Source: Acidobacteriaceae bacterium (GTDB taxonomy: Bacteria > Acidobacteriota > Terriglobia > Terriglobales > Acidobacteriaceae). Taken from it: a stretch of 64,000 bases of DNA. The stretch lies in the NCBI GenBank assembly GCA_003134655.1, contig PLBY01000042.1, forward strand, positions 1 to 64,000. The letters are read 5' to 3'. The position numbers and the translations under genes are program-made. Below the pieces are notes generated by a model. That model did not search any database, was not told the DNA's origin, and saw only the letters and a list, made by a program, of their open reading frames with translations. This document shows, one piece after another, positions 26,252 through 34,964 of the stretch. Within the stretch, counting starts at the first letter, position 1; each line of letters begins with the position of its first letter.

Positions 26252-27514
26252 TTACCTCTTGTTGGCTTGGTCTTCTTTCTGCTTGTACATTTTCAGCGCC
26301 AGATTGCGGATGGTCTCGGAGACTTCCTTGTTGCCGGAGATGTTTTTCAAATCCGCGATTAACAAATTTTTCATCAAGCCCAGGCCCAGATCGAGCGGTG
26401 TGCGGGGGTTCGCCACCAGATTTCGCACCACCTTGTAGTTTTTCATGAAGCGGCGCTTCAGCGGAATCTGTCGCAGCACGGCTTCCAGCACATTTTTCTG
26501 GCTGGCAATTTTTTCCACTTCGCCGTCGGAGAGTTTGGGAGCCTCGAGAACCGCCAGCGCCACGACCTTGGTGCCGTCGCGAATCAGCAGCGAGCGCTCC
26601 TCTTTGTTGCCCTTCAACGCCAACTGGATACGGCCTTTGACGTCGAGGTGGCTGATCTTCTGCAGCGCGTTCTCGCGTTTGGGCAGAACGTCGGGCTTCT
26701 TGGGTGCCACGGCAGGTCTTGGGGCGATGACTGGGGTCGGCCCAGCGGGCGCGGTGGGTGCAGGAGCTTCCGCGACGTGCGTGTCGGAAAGATGATCCTC
26801 GCCCAGGAAATCCACGATCCCGCCGATTGCCTGGAAGGGCTTGTCGCCCACGGCAGCAATGTCGTGCTCGTGTTCCTTGAGATAGACGTTGAGGGCCTCG
26901 TCGTCCGCCCACTCGTCTCCGGTCGAGGAGCTCGGCACGGCGGAAGCCTCCGGATGTTCAACGGCCGGTGCAGCATCCTCCGAGGCGACGGTGGACACCT
27001 GGCGAGCGCTGGACAGCACTGTCCGCAGTTCGTCCGCTTGCCCCTTCTCCAGGTAAGGGTTAGCCTGGAGACCCTTGAGCACGCCGCTCAGCGACTTTAC
27101 GCGCGGACTCTTGATCATCGCCTGAATCGTTTCCCGCGAGGCGCCGATCGCGATTTTAATCAGTTGGCCTTCGGAGATCGCAGGGTTCTCCAGAAGCACG
27201 GGCACCAACTTTGGCCGCAGATTGTCTGGCGAGATGAAGTAATCGAGCACTTCGCGCGGCGACTTGGGATCGCTGGCCACCGCCAAGGACGCCTTTTCAT
27301 CCCATCCGGCCAAAGTCAGGCGAGCCACATCACCGAACACATGGTTATGCCGGGCGAGATGGACCAAGATCTCGATATTCTCAGCGGGCGGCACCTGCAG
27401 GGCGCCACGCGCGGCAAACTGCATCATGTTGGAGGGCAGCTTCGAAGCGCGGATTTGATCGATCATGCGCGGCATAGCATCATGCCTCGATGGCGGGTGA
27501 TGATCATCGGCCAT
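26252..27514 (-). CDS. Unknown repeat-helical protein with disordered linker
   Basis: 420 aa from the ATG at 27514 (11 bp overlap with the previous gene; a GGGGGAG lies upstream). An N-terminal helical domain (about residues 10-165) is joined to a C-terminal helical domain (about 285-415) by a Pro/Ala-rich linker. Both domains share short motifs of the type 'LPLLxxLxxNPxxxxG' and 'IASQKNVLEAVLRQIP', suggesting ARM/HEAT-like repeats. No catalytic motif or transmembrane segment was seen. It lies between an HD hydrolase and a CoA-binding protein. Function unknown. Confidence 0.75.
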   Translation of the reverse strand: MADDHHPPSRHDAMPRMIDQIRASKLPSNMMQFAARGALQVPPAENIEILVHLARHNHVFGDVARLTLAGWDEKASLAVASDPKSPREVLDYFISPDNLRPKLVPVLLENPAISEGQLIKIAIGASRETIQAMIKSPRVKSLSGVLKGLQANPYLEKGQADELRTVLSSARQVSTVASEDAAPAVEHPEASAVPSSSTGDEWADDEALNVYLKEHEHDIAAVGDKPFQAIGGIVDFLGEDHLSDTHVAEAPAPTAPAGPTPVIAPRPAVAPKKPDVLPKRENALQKISHLDVKGRIQLALKGNKEERSLLIRDGTKVVALAVLEAPKLSDGEVEKIASQKNVLEAVLRQIPLKRRFMKNYKVVRNLVANPRTPLDLGLGLMKNLLIADLKNISGNKEVSETIRNLALKMYKQKEDQANKR

Positions 27515-28142
27515 TGGAAGTCGGGTCTCCCCCGGCGAGCGCGTCAAGCTCCTGCACGGCTAGTTCCAACTCTCGGGTGATGCGATTCCGCTCGTGCCGG
27601 AGAAATACATCCCGCAAAGTCCGATAGTACCAAAGAGTGCCCTCGCGTCCACCGTTGAACCGTGACCAAACAGATTCGCCGATGGCGCGGTAGTCGCTGA
27701 GAATGGAGCGGACGTTGTTCAGCTTGTCGGCTGCCGAAACCAGCTTCGTGTCTGCATCCGCGGCCTTCAGGTGGCGGATGTATTTTTCCTTGCGCGCTTG
27801 CCACGGGGGCTTGGGAAAGGTGTCGGCATCGGTGCAGCCTTCAACCACCTTGGCCACTCGCGCTCCGAAGCGGCGGCGGACTTCCTTCAGCATGGGCGCG
27901 CCACCGCAGTCCTCAACCACATCGTGCAGAAGGGCGGCGATAGCGAGATCTTCATCGCCTCCGGCTTCCAGCACCAAGGATGCGACGCCCATCAAGTGAG
28001 CAATATAGGGGATAGTAGACGCTTTCCGGGTTTGGCCCTTATGGTTCTTGGCGGCGAACTCGAACGCCCGCAGGAAGCGTGGGCCAAGGCTTATCTTCCT
28101 CTGTGTCCTCTGTGGTTGATTCTTCTTGACGACCTTCTTCAC
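27504..28142 (-). CDS. HD domain hydrolase, SpoT/Mesh1-like (putative small alarmone hydrolase)
   Basis: 212 aa from a GTG that overlaps the prfB stop as GTGA, implying coupling. HD-hydrolase features are AAKNHKGQTRK, IPYIAHLMGVA, the metal motif LLHDVVEDCG and VSAADKLNNVRS, close to the (p)ppGpp hydrolase domain of SpoT and Mesh1. There is no synthetase, TGS or ACT domain, so a stand-alone hydrolase is likely. Residues 9-15 (QPQRTQR) are encoded by a CACAGAGGA-type dispersed repeat (28098-28117), an unusual origin for coding sequence. Confidence 0.85.
   Translation of the reverse strand: MKKVVKKNQPQRTQRKISLGPRFLRAFEFAAKNHKGQTRKASTIPYIAHLMGVASLVLEAGGDEDLAIAALLHDVVEDCGGAPMLKEVRRRFGARVAKVVEGCTDADTFPKPPWQARKEKYIRHLKAADADTKLVSAADKLNNVRSILSDYRAIGESVWSRFNGGREGTLWYYRTLRDVFLRHERNRITRELELAVQELDALAGGDPTSNGR
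28098..28117. repeat. Single CACAGAGGA-type repeat arm inside a coding region
   Basis: Twenty bases of the same family as the inverted pairs at 13319-13374 and 49958-50031 lie within the first codons of the HD hydrolase gene, directly after the prfB stop. Only one arm is present. It adds about seven residues to the predicted N-terminus. Confidence 0.75.
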
Positions 28143-29240
28143 TGCTTCTCTCCCCGCCTCGCTAGCAGATACGCGCGAATAAACGGCTGCAGATCGCCGT
28201 CGAGAACGCGGTCGACGTCGCCGACTTCGGTCTTGGTGCGGTGGTCTTTGATCATGCGGTACGGCTGCAGCACGTAGGAGCGGATCTGCGATCCGAATTC
28301 AATGTCGAGCTTGGAGTCTTCAATCTTCTTGGTGGCCGCGCGCTTCTTCTCCATTTCGAATTCGTAGAGCTTCGAACGCAGCATGCTCATGGCGCGCTCT
28401 TTGTTCTTGTGCTGCGAGCGTTCATTCTGGCAATTGGCGACCAGACCCGTGGCAATGTGCGTGATCCGCACGGCAGAGTCCGTGGTGTTCACATGCTGCC
28501 CGCCCTTGCCGCTCGAGCGGTAAGTATCGACGCGGATATCTTCCGGCTTGATGACGATTTCAATGCTCTCGTCGATCTCCGGGGAGACGTAAACGCTGGC
28601 AAAGGACGTATGCCGCCGCTTGGCCTGATCGAAGGGAGAGATGCGCACCAGGCGGTGCACGCCGATTTCACCCTGCAGAAGTCCGAAGGCATATTCGCCG
28701 TTTACCGCAAAGGTCGCGGACTTGAGTCCCGCTTCTTCGCCGGGCTGGTAGTCGTAGAGCACGGTCTCAAACCCGCGCCGCTCGGCCCATCTCAAGTACA
28801 TGCGCAAAAGCATGTCGGCCCAGTCCTGGGACTCGGTGCCGCCGGCTCCGGGATGAATCGTCACGATGGCGTTGCGTCCGTCGTTCTCGCCCGAGAGCAG
28901 AGTCTCTGTTTCAAGCCGGTCGAGCAGGTCACGGAGCACGCCAATTTCGCGCTGCAAGTCGGCATCGACATTCTCGCCTTCTTTGGCGAGGTCGAAGTAC
29001 GCGGCGATATCGTCACCGCGGCGCGCGAGGTCGGCATCGGTCTCGAGCACATGCTCCAACCGCTTCTTTTCGCGCATTACCTGCTGGGATCGCTGCGGAT
29101 TCGACCACAGATTGGGGTCGGCGGACTGCTCTTCAATTTCGGCTAATTGCGGACGAACCTTCTCCGCGTCAAAGATACTCCCGAAGTTCGTGGACCTTCT
29201 TGCTGAGTTTTTCGTATTCCAGGACAAGCTCTTGATTCAT
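28139..29240 (-). CDS. prfB: Peptide chain release factor 2 (programmed +1 frameshift)
   Basis: The gene starts at the ATG at 29240 and reads 23 codons (beginning MNQELVLEYEK) to an in-frame TGA at 29171-29169. It then shifts +1 and continues with GAC at 29170 to the stop at 28139, giving about 366 aa. The body has the RF2 recognition tripeptide SPF (RISPFDQAKRRH) and the catalytic GGQ in SSGKGGQHVNTTDSAVR. RF2 terminates at UGA/UAA, and the shift site is its known autoregulation. The start overlaps the lnt stop by ATGA. Confidence 0.95.
29168..29183 (-). promoter_or_regulatory. RF2 programmed frameshift site
   Basis: On the minus strand the sequence reads CGGGAG TAT CTT TGA C. The slippery CTT TGA C and a Shine-Dalgarno-like GGGAG three bases upstream of CTT match the canonical prfB +1 site. 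The tRNA-Leu slips from CUU to UUU and translation resumes at GAC. Confidence 0.95.
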
Positions 29241-30841
29241 GAGGACGCGTCAGCCTTTTTACGGGATAGGAAGCGTGTGAGTAGCGCTCCAATTGAAATT
29301 ATCGCACACGCGTACGCGAACCAGTCGCCGTGGCGGGTGTAGAACGTGGTATCGGAAGTAAGGGCATAGGGCGCAATCAGAGCGGTGCGCTCCTTTCTGG
29401 GGATTCTCGCAACGACTCGGCCTAACGGATCGATCGAAGCCGTGACGCCCGTGTCGGTAGCGCTCAGCAGCCAGCGGTTGTTTTCGATGGCGCGCATGCG
29501 AGTCTGGTTCAGGTGCTGCGCGTAGGCGCCGCTGTCGCCGTACCATCCGTCATTGGAAATGTTCACGAATACTTCGGCGCCCTGATCGGCGAACTGGCGG
29601 ACCTCATCTGGAAAAATGGATTCGTAGCAGATAAAGACGCCCGGGTGCTGCTCTGCGCCTTCCAGCGGCCTGCGCGAGGTGCCGCGCTGAAACTCACCGA
29701 CTTCCCGGGTCAAGCCTCCTGCGAATGAAAACAAGGTCGGAAATGGGAGGAACTCGCCGAAGGGCACGAGATGGATTTTGTCGTAGCGCGCAATCCACTC
29801 GCCCGTGGGGCTGACCCAGGCGGCAGAGTTGAACACTGGGCCTGTCTGCCCACGCGTTGACGCCGTTCCGATCGCCCCTGCTATCGTCCAAGCCTTGGTA
29901 GTGCGAGCCATCTCGCTGAGTGCGTCACGGAATCGCTGGTCGTTGGTGAAGAACGGTGCGGGCGACTCCGGCCAGACGACAAGATCCAGCCTCGCGGCCG
30001 AGTTGCTGGCCGCTGACTTCACGGTGAGTTCCGTCAGTTCGTTCAATGCCTGCTGCAGCGACGCCGGGGACCTCCATTCGGCTGAGACCGAGATATTCTG
30101 CTGGACGAGGAGCGCCGCGCGATCTGGCTTCGCGGGAGGAGCCTCGATCAGCCTCCCGGCCTGCAGAACCGCTGCCGCAGCCAAAGCCGCTGCCAGCAGA
30201 GCGCCGCGCTTTTCCCGCGGAACCAGGAATGCCGCGGCCAGCGCGACATTCACGAGCAGGATCTCAAATGAAATGCCGTAGACGCCCGTCGATGCGGCGA
30301 TGCGGCTGAGAGCGACGTTGTCCACCTGCGAAATCCCGAGCAGGAGCCATGGGAAGCCCGTGATGCGCGTGCGTGCCAGTTCCACGGCGACCCATAGAAA
30401 CGGAGCCATCACCAGCGGACGGCGGAAATCGCGTCCTGAGCCCGCCAGCAGGCCGACTAGCAGGCCGAACAAGCCGTGATAGAGGCCGAGATAGCAGCAG
30501 AAGAGAAAAAGAGCGAGCAGCGCCTCGGGGCCGCTCAGGCCGCCATACTGGCGCATGGTGTCGTAGATCCAGTAGCACGTGCCCGCGTACCAGAGGATTC
30601 CGCACGCGTAGCCAAGAAGAAATCCCTGGCCGGGCGTGACTGGCCGCAGTCTCACGGAACCAGCAATCTCGAGTTCGCCCGCCGGACGCGCGCGCAGTAG
30701 AGCCACAATCAGCGGAGCCAGGGCGAACCAAGACAAAACGTATACGCCAGGAAGAGGAAAGATGATGACCTGCAGAATGGCCGAGAGCACGACCAGGAAC
30801 CAAGCGCTGAGGTGGATTTGGCGCACGGGCAAGGATAACAA
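29237..30841 (-). CDS. lnt: Apolipoprotein N-acyltransferase
   Basis: 534 aa from a TTG; a slightly later GTG or TTG start is possible. Multiple N-terminal transmembrane helices are followed by a nitrilase-like domain with the Glu-Lys-Cys triad in VVWPESPAPFF, YDKIHLVPFGE and ICYESIFPD. A final C-terminal helix precedes the stop. The enzyme adds the third acyl chain to lipoproteins in the inner membrane, consistent with the several lipoproteins in the window. It heads a leftward operon, and its stop overlaps the prfB start. Confidence 0.95.
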   Translation of the reverse strand: MLSLPVRQIHLSAWFLVVLSAILQVIIFPLPGVYVLSWFALAPLIVALLRARPAGELEIAGSVRLRPVTPGQGFLLGYACGILWYAGTCYWIYDTMRQYGGLSGPEALLALFLFCCYLGLYHGLFGLLVGLLAGSGRDFRRPLVMAPFLWVAVELARTRITGFPWLLLGISQVDNVALSRIAASTGVYGISFEILLVNVALAAAFLVPREKRGALLAAALAAAAVLQAGRLIEAPPAKPDRAALLVQQNISVSAEWRSPASLQQALNELTELTVKSAASNSAARLDLVVWPESPAPFFTNDQRFRDALSEMARTTKAWTIAGAIGTASTRGQTGPVFNSAAWVSPTGEWIARYDKIHLVPFGEFLPFPTLFSFAGGLTREVGEFQRGTSRRPLEGAEQHPGVFICYESIFPDEVRQFADQGAEVFVNISNDGWYGDSGAYAQHLNQTRMRAIENNRWLLSATDTGVTASIDPLGRVVARIPRKERTALIAPYALTSDTTFYTRHGDWFAYACAIISIGALLTRFLSRKKADASS

Positions 30842-30844
30842 AAG

Positions 30845-30862
30845 CGGCTCTTAGCTCTTAGC
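30845..30862. repeat. Short AGCTCTTAGC heptamer array upstream of lnt
   Basis: Two or three imperfect units (GGCTCTT AGCTCTT AGCC) lie immediately upstream of the lnt start. Same unit type as at 14075-14115 and 53120-53183. Confidence 0.7.
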
Positions 30863-30909
30863 CTCTGTGGAGGTGTCTCATTTCGAATCGAGCGGTACAA
30901 TGTAACCAA

Positions 30910-31047
30910 ATGCTGTCAGACACCTTGGCCATCGCGGCTCTCATAATGGCAGCATTTAGCCTGCCGGTGCTCCTGATAGCTATCTTCCTACGCTCGACTC
31001 AACGAAAAAGGCTGCTGCGTCGTCTCGGGCGCAAATGGATCATTTGA
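30910..31047 (+). CDS. Possible single-pass membrane microprotein
   Basis: 45 aa with one hydrophobic helix (about residues 5-26) and a strongly basic C-terminus (RSTQRKRLLRRLGRKW), a common topology for small inner-membrane proteins. No ribosome site precedes the ATG, but a TACAAT hexamer lies about 8 bp upstream, so the message could be leaderless. It lies alone between lnt and the P-loop gene. It may be chance. Confidence 0.35.
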   Translation: MLSDTLAIAALIMAAFSLPVLLIAIFLRSTQRKRLLRRLGRKWII

Positions 31048-31058
31048 ATCTTCTGAAC

Positions 31059-31676
31059 TTAAACTCCACTGCTTCGCGCAGTCAGGATTGACCGGACGAA
31101 CTCTGCAATCGCTGGAGTGACGTACGGCGGCGGCGTGATGCGGAATATGGGGCGCTCGGCTACCGGCTTCAGGGAAATCGCCTGCCACGATGGGCCGTCA
31201 GGCACTTCGTGCAGGATTACTGCGCTGGCGCGGTCCAGAAATTCCCGGGCGGAATTCTTGAAATCTTCGGTCGAGGGATCGAGCACGGTCAGGTAAAGGT
31301 CCGGGCGCAGGAACTTCAACACGCTGTTTGACTCAATGATCACGTTGCGCGTGCCCTCCAGGCGACGCCGCAGCGTGGGCATCGCTTCTGCGAGACGGCC
31401 TTGCTCGGTCCGGGCCCATAATGCCTGCACCGCACCCGCCACCAGAAACCTTGATGTATCCGATTCGCCGGAGCGGTCGCGCTCTTCGGAAATCGCCCAG
31501 GAATGGTCAGCAGTCGCGCAATCGCAGGCTTCGCCGTTCGCGGAGCAAATGCCATGACCATATTGCGTAATCTTCACTGCGGTCCATTCGAAGTCGCGCA
31601 GAGCCGTGATGAGTCCCGCGACCACGCTGGTCTTGCCCACGCTGCGCGAATGCCCGCCGATGATGACGATGGCCAC
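31059..31676 (-). CDS. MobB-like P-loop NTPase with cysteine cluster
   Basis: 205 aa from a GTG, 2 bp after the lpxD stop, with AAGGA overlapping the lpxD end. Walker A is GGHSRSVGKTS (about residues 7-17). A cysteine motif, Cys44, Cys51, Cys53 (ICSANGEACDC), follows the first helix, and HD(E)-like acidic residues follow. The general plan resembles MobB/dethiobiotin-synthetase-like P-loop proteins, but the cysteine cluster is not part of MobB. Possible metal or Fe-S binding. The substrate is unknown; linkage to lpxD may or may not be functional. Confidence 0.7.
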   Translation of the reverse strand: MAIVIIGGHSRSVGKTSVVAGLITALRDFEWTAVKITQYGHGICSANGEACDCATADHSWAISEERDRSGESDTSRFLVAGAVQALWARTEQGRLAEAMPTLRRRLEGTRNVIIESNSVLKFLRPDLYLTVLDPSTEDFKNSAREFLDRASAVILHEVPDGPSWQAISLKPVAERPIFRITPPPYVTPAIAEFVRSILTARSSGV

Positions 31677-31678
31677 AC

Positions 31679-32689
31679 CTAGTCCTTTTTCGCCAGCCGC
31701 GCCAGCGTTGCCAACTGCTTCAGATATTGCCGCAACGGCTGCGCCGGCGTTCCCCAGAACGCCACACCCTTGCCCCGCAGAACTTTGTTCGGCAGAACGC
31801 CGCCCTGGCCACCGAGCATAACGCCCTCTCCAATGCGCGCGTGCTCACCAATGCCGACCTGACCGCCGAGCACCACGCCATTCTCGATCACAATGCTTCC
31901 CGACAGGCCGGTCTGTGCGGCGATCACAACGTCTTCGCCGATCTGACAGTTGTGGCCGATGTGGACCAGATTGTCGATTTTCGTTCCGCGGCGGATCCGG
32001 GTTTCATCGAGAGCCCCGCGATCGATCGTCGTATTCGCCCCGATCTCGACGTCGTCTTCGATGACGAGGCGTCCGACTTGCGGGAATTTCTCGTAGTGCC
32101 CGGTCTTACGGTCACGCACATACCCGAAGCCGTCGCTGCCGAGGACCGCGCCCGCATGGACAATTACTCGGTGGCCCAGGATGGTACCCGGATAAATCGT
32201 GACGTTGGGATAGATTTCGCAGTCGTGCCCAATTTTCACACCCGCTCCGATGACCGAACCCGCACCGATTCGGGTGTTCGACTCAATCATCACCTGCTCG
32301 GAGACCACGGCCTGTTCTTCCACAGCAACACCGCGCGCGAGCACCACGGAAGAATGAACAACGGCGGTCGAGTGCACGCTCACCTGCCGCGGAGGACCGT
32401 CGAGCGCCGATCCATCGCGTAACAAGCGCGCAGCGCGGGCAAACGCAAGTTTGGGATGATCGCTGACGAGAATCGGGCGCGTGCCGCTGATAGAGGCGGC
32501 GAACTCTCCGGCAATGATCGCACCCGCCCGCGACTGCAGAGCCGCAGCCAGGTGTTTCTCATCCTCCACGAAAACAAGATCCTGCGGGGTGGCCGATTCC
32601 ATGCCGGCCACCGCACCCACTTCGGCGTGGCCGTCGCCAATCAGGCGGGCTCCGACTGCCTCAGCGATCTGTTGCAGAGAGCGCTTCAT
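31679..32689 (-). CDS. lpxD: UDP-3-O-(3-hydroxymyristoyl)glucosamine N-acyltransferase
   Basis: 336 aa from the ATG at 32689; a GTG three codons upstream is an alternative. An N-terminal uridine-binding domain is followed by left-handed beta-helix hexapeptide repeats from about residue 105. The catalytic histidine region is in [15 protein letters not shown]. It performs the third step of lipid A synthesis, adding the N-linked acyl chain. Other lpx genes are not in view. The P-loop NTPase gene is coupled immediately downstream. Confidence 0.95.
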   Translation of the reverse strand: MKRSLQQIAEAVGARLIGDGHAEVGAVAGMESATPQDLVFVEDEKHLAAALQSRAGAIIAGEFAASISGTRPILVSDHPKLAFARAARLLRDGSALDGPPRQVSVHSTAVVHSSVVLARGVAVEEQAVVSEQVMIESNTRIGAGSVIGAGVKIGHDCEIYPNVTIYPGTILGHRVIVHAGAVLGSDGFGYVRDRKTGHYEKFPQVGRLVIEDDVEIGANTTIDRGALDETRIRRGTKIDNLVHIGHNCQIGEDVVIAAQTGLSGSIVIENGVVLGGQVGIGEHARIGEGVMLGGQGGVLPNKVLRGKGVAFWGTPAQPLRQYLKQLATLARLAKKD

Positions 32690-32788
32690 GGCTTTCACTG
32701 TATAGCAGCGAGGTCAGAGGAAGGAAGGGCGGAGCACGGAATGAAAGAGCGCGAAGGATTCGCCCTGAGACCCTCACCGAGCAGGATC

Positions 32789-33343
32789 CTAAGGAATCGT
32801 GCAGGTGGCTTTGCCCTGGCACATGATGAAAGTGCCGCCGACCGAAGGGGGACCACCTGTGCAAGCGGAACTCCCAGTTAGGGTCCAGTTCCCCACGGCA
32901 ACGCCATTGCTCAACGTGCCTGTCGTCGTCGTGGTTCCATTCGATGTCCCGGTAAGGCCATCCACGTTGCTTGTCAGCGTGAGGACATTGCCCACTGGTA
33001 TGGCAGACGTCACGGTATAGGTCAGCGAACCTGTAACTTGCCCCGTTCCGATATTCGTTGTGAACGAGGCAGTTCCGGCTTCGGTGCTGCCTTTGACACC
33101 ATTGGCGAAGCAGGCCCCCGCATTGAAGAAGCTGAAGCTTGTAATGTCAAGCGGCCCAATGTTGATGACGTTGAAGGCGGTCACGAAACCCAGCTTGCTG
33201 GCCTCGCCCGTACCTCCAATCAGTTGGGCTTCCCAAAATCCGGTGGCAGAGGTGCTGGTAGTAGGATTTGTGTTAGGGCTCGTGCCGCAGCTGCTAACCG
33301 CGATTGCCAGCGCCAGCAGCGTCAGAAATGCAAGCTTCTTCAT
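32789..33343 (-). CDS. Putative lipoprotein, paralog A
   Basis: 184 aa from the ATG at 33343, with AAGGACGG upstream; a longer open frame to 33412 lacks this. A lipoprotein signal peptide ends in the lipobox VSSC. The mature part is rich in Thr, Gly, Ser and Asn and appears to be all beta strand, with Cys pairs near the C-terminus. The neighbour at 33504-33962 has the same plan and related motifs (GNWTLTGSSACTG versus GTWTVTGATANCTG), so the two look like a local duplication. Function unknown. Confidence 0.75.
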   Translation of the reverse strand: MKKLAFLTLLALAIAVSSCGTSPNTNPTTSTSATGFWEAQLIGGTGEASKLGFVTAFNVINIGPLDITSFSFFNAGACFANGVKGSTEAGTASFTTNIGTGQVTGSLTYTVTSAIPVGNVLTLTSNVDGLTGTSNGTTTTTGTLSNGVAVGNWTLTGSSACTGGPPSVGGTFIMCQGKATCTIP

Positions 33344-33503
33344 GTACCGTCCTTGAAAATGGGGTCCCGTATCAGAATAGAGAGATGCGGGCAGATGCGT
33401 CAATGGATGCAAGGACGCTGCCCCGGAAGAAACTCCGCGGGCGGCACCGTTTACACGCAGCTTGGCGGCGACCTGAGCCGCCGACTATCGCGTCGTAAGC
33501 TGT

Positions 33504-33962
33504 CTAAACGGGCGGCACCGGATTCATTGTAAACGTCCCGTTGCCGGTGCAGTTTGCAGTCGCTCCGGTTACGGTCCATGTGCCGGTGATCTTCCCGCCG
33601 CTCACTGTGCCGTCCAGGGTAAGCGTATTCACCTCTACGCCTGTGGACATCACGACATAGTGAAATTTCCCTGATACCTGGCCGTTGAAATTCCCCGTGA
33701 GCGTGAGTGTGCCGCTCTCGGTCGAACTGGAGAATGTGCAGGGTGAATTGTCCAAGGTAAGGTTGAAGCTGGTCGTCCCTAAAGACCCGTCGGCATTCAC
33801 GGTCAAATGCGTCATAAATGCGAATGTGTTGACCGATGACGAGCTCGACAGCGCTGCGGACCACGTGCCATTGATATTGGCATTCGTAGTACTTGAATTC
33901 GACCCACAGCCGGAGACGATGAGGGTGACCCCTAACAACGCTACGACAGCAGCTTTATTCAT
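33504..33962 (-). CDS. Putative lipoprotein, paralog B
   Basis: 152 aa from the ATG at 33962, preceded by GGAGAGGAG. The lipobox is VSGC after a short hydrophobic signal. The mature chain is small, beta-rich and Ser/Thr/Asn/Gly-rich, with repeated NGTWS/GTVSGGKITGTW motifs, resembling paralog A next door. An outer-membrane or periplasmic-face location is likely. No family recognised. Confidence 0.75.
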   Translation of the reverse strand: MNKAAVVALLGVTLIVSGCGSNSSTTNANINGTWSAALSSSSSVNTFAFMTHLTVNADGSLGTTSFNLTLDNSPCTFSSSTESGTLTLTGNFNGQVSGKFHYVVMSTGVEVNTLTLDGTVSGGKITGTWTVTGATANCTGNGTFTMNPVPPV

Positions 33963-34199
33963 GGTGATGGCTCCTCTCCAATTTGCGGACCCGAAGCGGC
34001 ATCTTAAGAGGATGCGGCCATGCTTGCGGAGGATGCCAGGATGCGGCTGGCTCTCGTCCTTATGACACAAACCCGAGATGACACGCAAAGATTGCAGATG
34101 AGCGGTAAGTGATACAGCGAAAGAGCTTTCCAGCGGCGTGCGGGCAGGCAGCGCGAACTGGTGCTGCGCAGGCGAGGGCGCCCGCGCCACATACAGCGT

Positions 34200-34643
34200 C
34201 TACTTGATGAAATATCCGGAGACTCGCCACTTCCCGTCTTTGTCCAAGGTCGGGACCACGGTCTCGACCGCGGCTTGCTTGTGTTCGAAGTCAGTCTCGT
34301 ACTGAATTTGAACGTATTCTCCCTCTGGCGCATTCGGCGGATTCTTGGCGTACGCCGCGCTCTTGAGCTTGCGCGACAAGACTTTCCCTTGGGGGGCGCG
34401 ATTTGCGTCCATCGCACTCTGCCACTGATCCTTGGTGACGACCGCCTTGAACGATTGCGCGGTTTCATCCCAGCTCTGTGCGTACTTGCCGGAGTCGACG
34501 ACGGCTAGCCATGCTTCCGAGGATTGTTGAGCAAGCTGTTCCGGCTTCTGCGAAGTCTGGGAAGCCACCGAGACGCATAGCATCAGTGTGAACAAAAGAA
34601 TCGAGGCCAGCTTCGGTGCGATTCGTGCGACGGTCACGTTCAT
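34200..34643 (-). CDS. DUF4019-like exported protein
   Basis: 147 aa from the ATG at 34643 with AAGGAG 7 bp upstream; a GTG eight codons earlier is less likely. It has an N-terminal signal peptide (about residues 1-28) and a mature domain with SSEAWLAVVDSGKYAQSWDETA, VTKDQW and VQIQYETDFEHK, which fits DUF4019, a small periplasmic domain of unknown role. It lies between the lipoprotein genes and the PspA operon, in the same direction but with its own start signal. Confidence 0.75.
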   Translation of the reverse strand: MNVTVARIAPKLASILLFTLMLCVSVASQTSQKPEQLAQQSSEAWLAVVDSGKYAQSWDETAQSFKAVVTKDQWQSAMDANRAPQGKVLSRKLKSAAYAKNPPNAPEGEYVQIQYETDFEHKQAAVETVVPTLDKDGKWRVSGYFIK

Positions 34644-34690
34644 AGGAGTGCTCCTTGTGTTTTTCACACAACAGTGGCAACACGTTCGAG

Positions 34691-34867
34691 CTATCTGGAA
34701 GCACGGCGCGACGGCTGCGCTAGTCCCAGGATCAACAGGGCCACGGACACACCCAGCAAGAAGCCGCTGGCGAAGTGCGCAATGTTGCCGTGCAGCCAGA
34801 GTCGCAAGCCAATACCTACGGCCAGGGCCAACGAACCTGCTGCGGTAGACAAGCTACGGCGAATCAT
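34691..34867 (-). CDS. Two-helix membrane microprotein downstream of pspA
   Basis: 58 aa from the ATG at 34867 with a strong GGAGG four bases upstream; a longer frame to 34882 lacks this. Two hydrophobic segments (about residues 9-25 and 33-51) are joined by a HGNIAHF turn, with basic ends. It sits 97 bp after pspA on the same strand. No family recognised. Probably the last gene of the membrane-stress operon. Confidence 0.65.
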   Translation of the reverse strand: MIRRSLSTAAGSLALAVGIGLRLWLHGNIAHFASGFLLGVSVALLILGLAQPSRRASR

Positions 34868-34935
34868 GATGCCTCCACACACTGAGACCGATGCACACTA
34901 AGGCTCATGCAACCGGTCCTGATCATCGGAGCGGT

Positions 34936-34955
34936 CGCGGGCAAAAGTGCCCGCG
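34936..34955. other. GC-rich hairpin after pspA
   Basis: An 8 bp stem (CGCGGGCA with TGCCCGCG) closed by an AAAG tetraloop lies just downstream of the pspA stop. No U-tract follows on the pspA strand, so it is a possible transcript-stabilising or attenuating structure rather than a standard terminator. Confidence 0.5.
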
Positions 34956-34964
34956 CCACACGAG

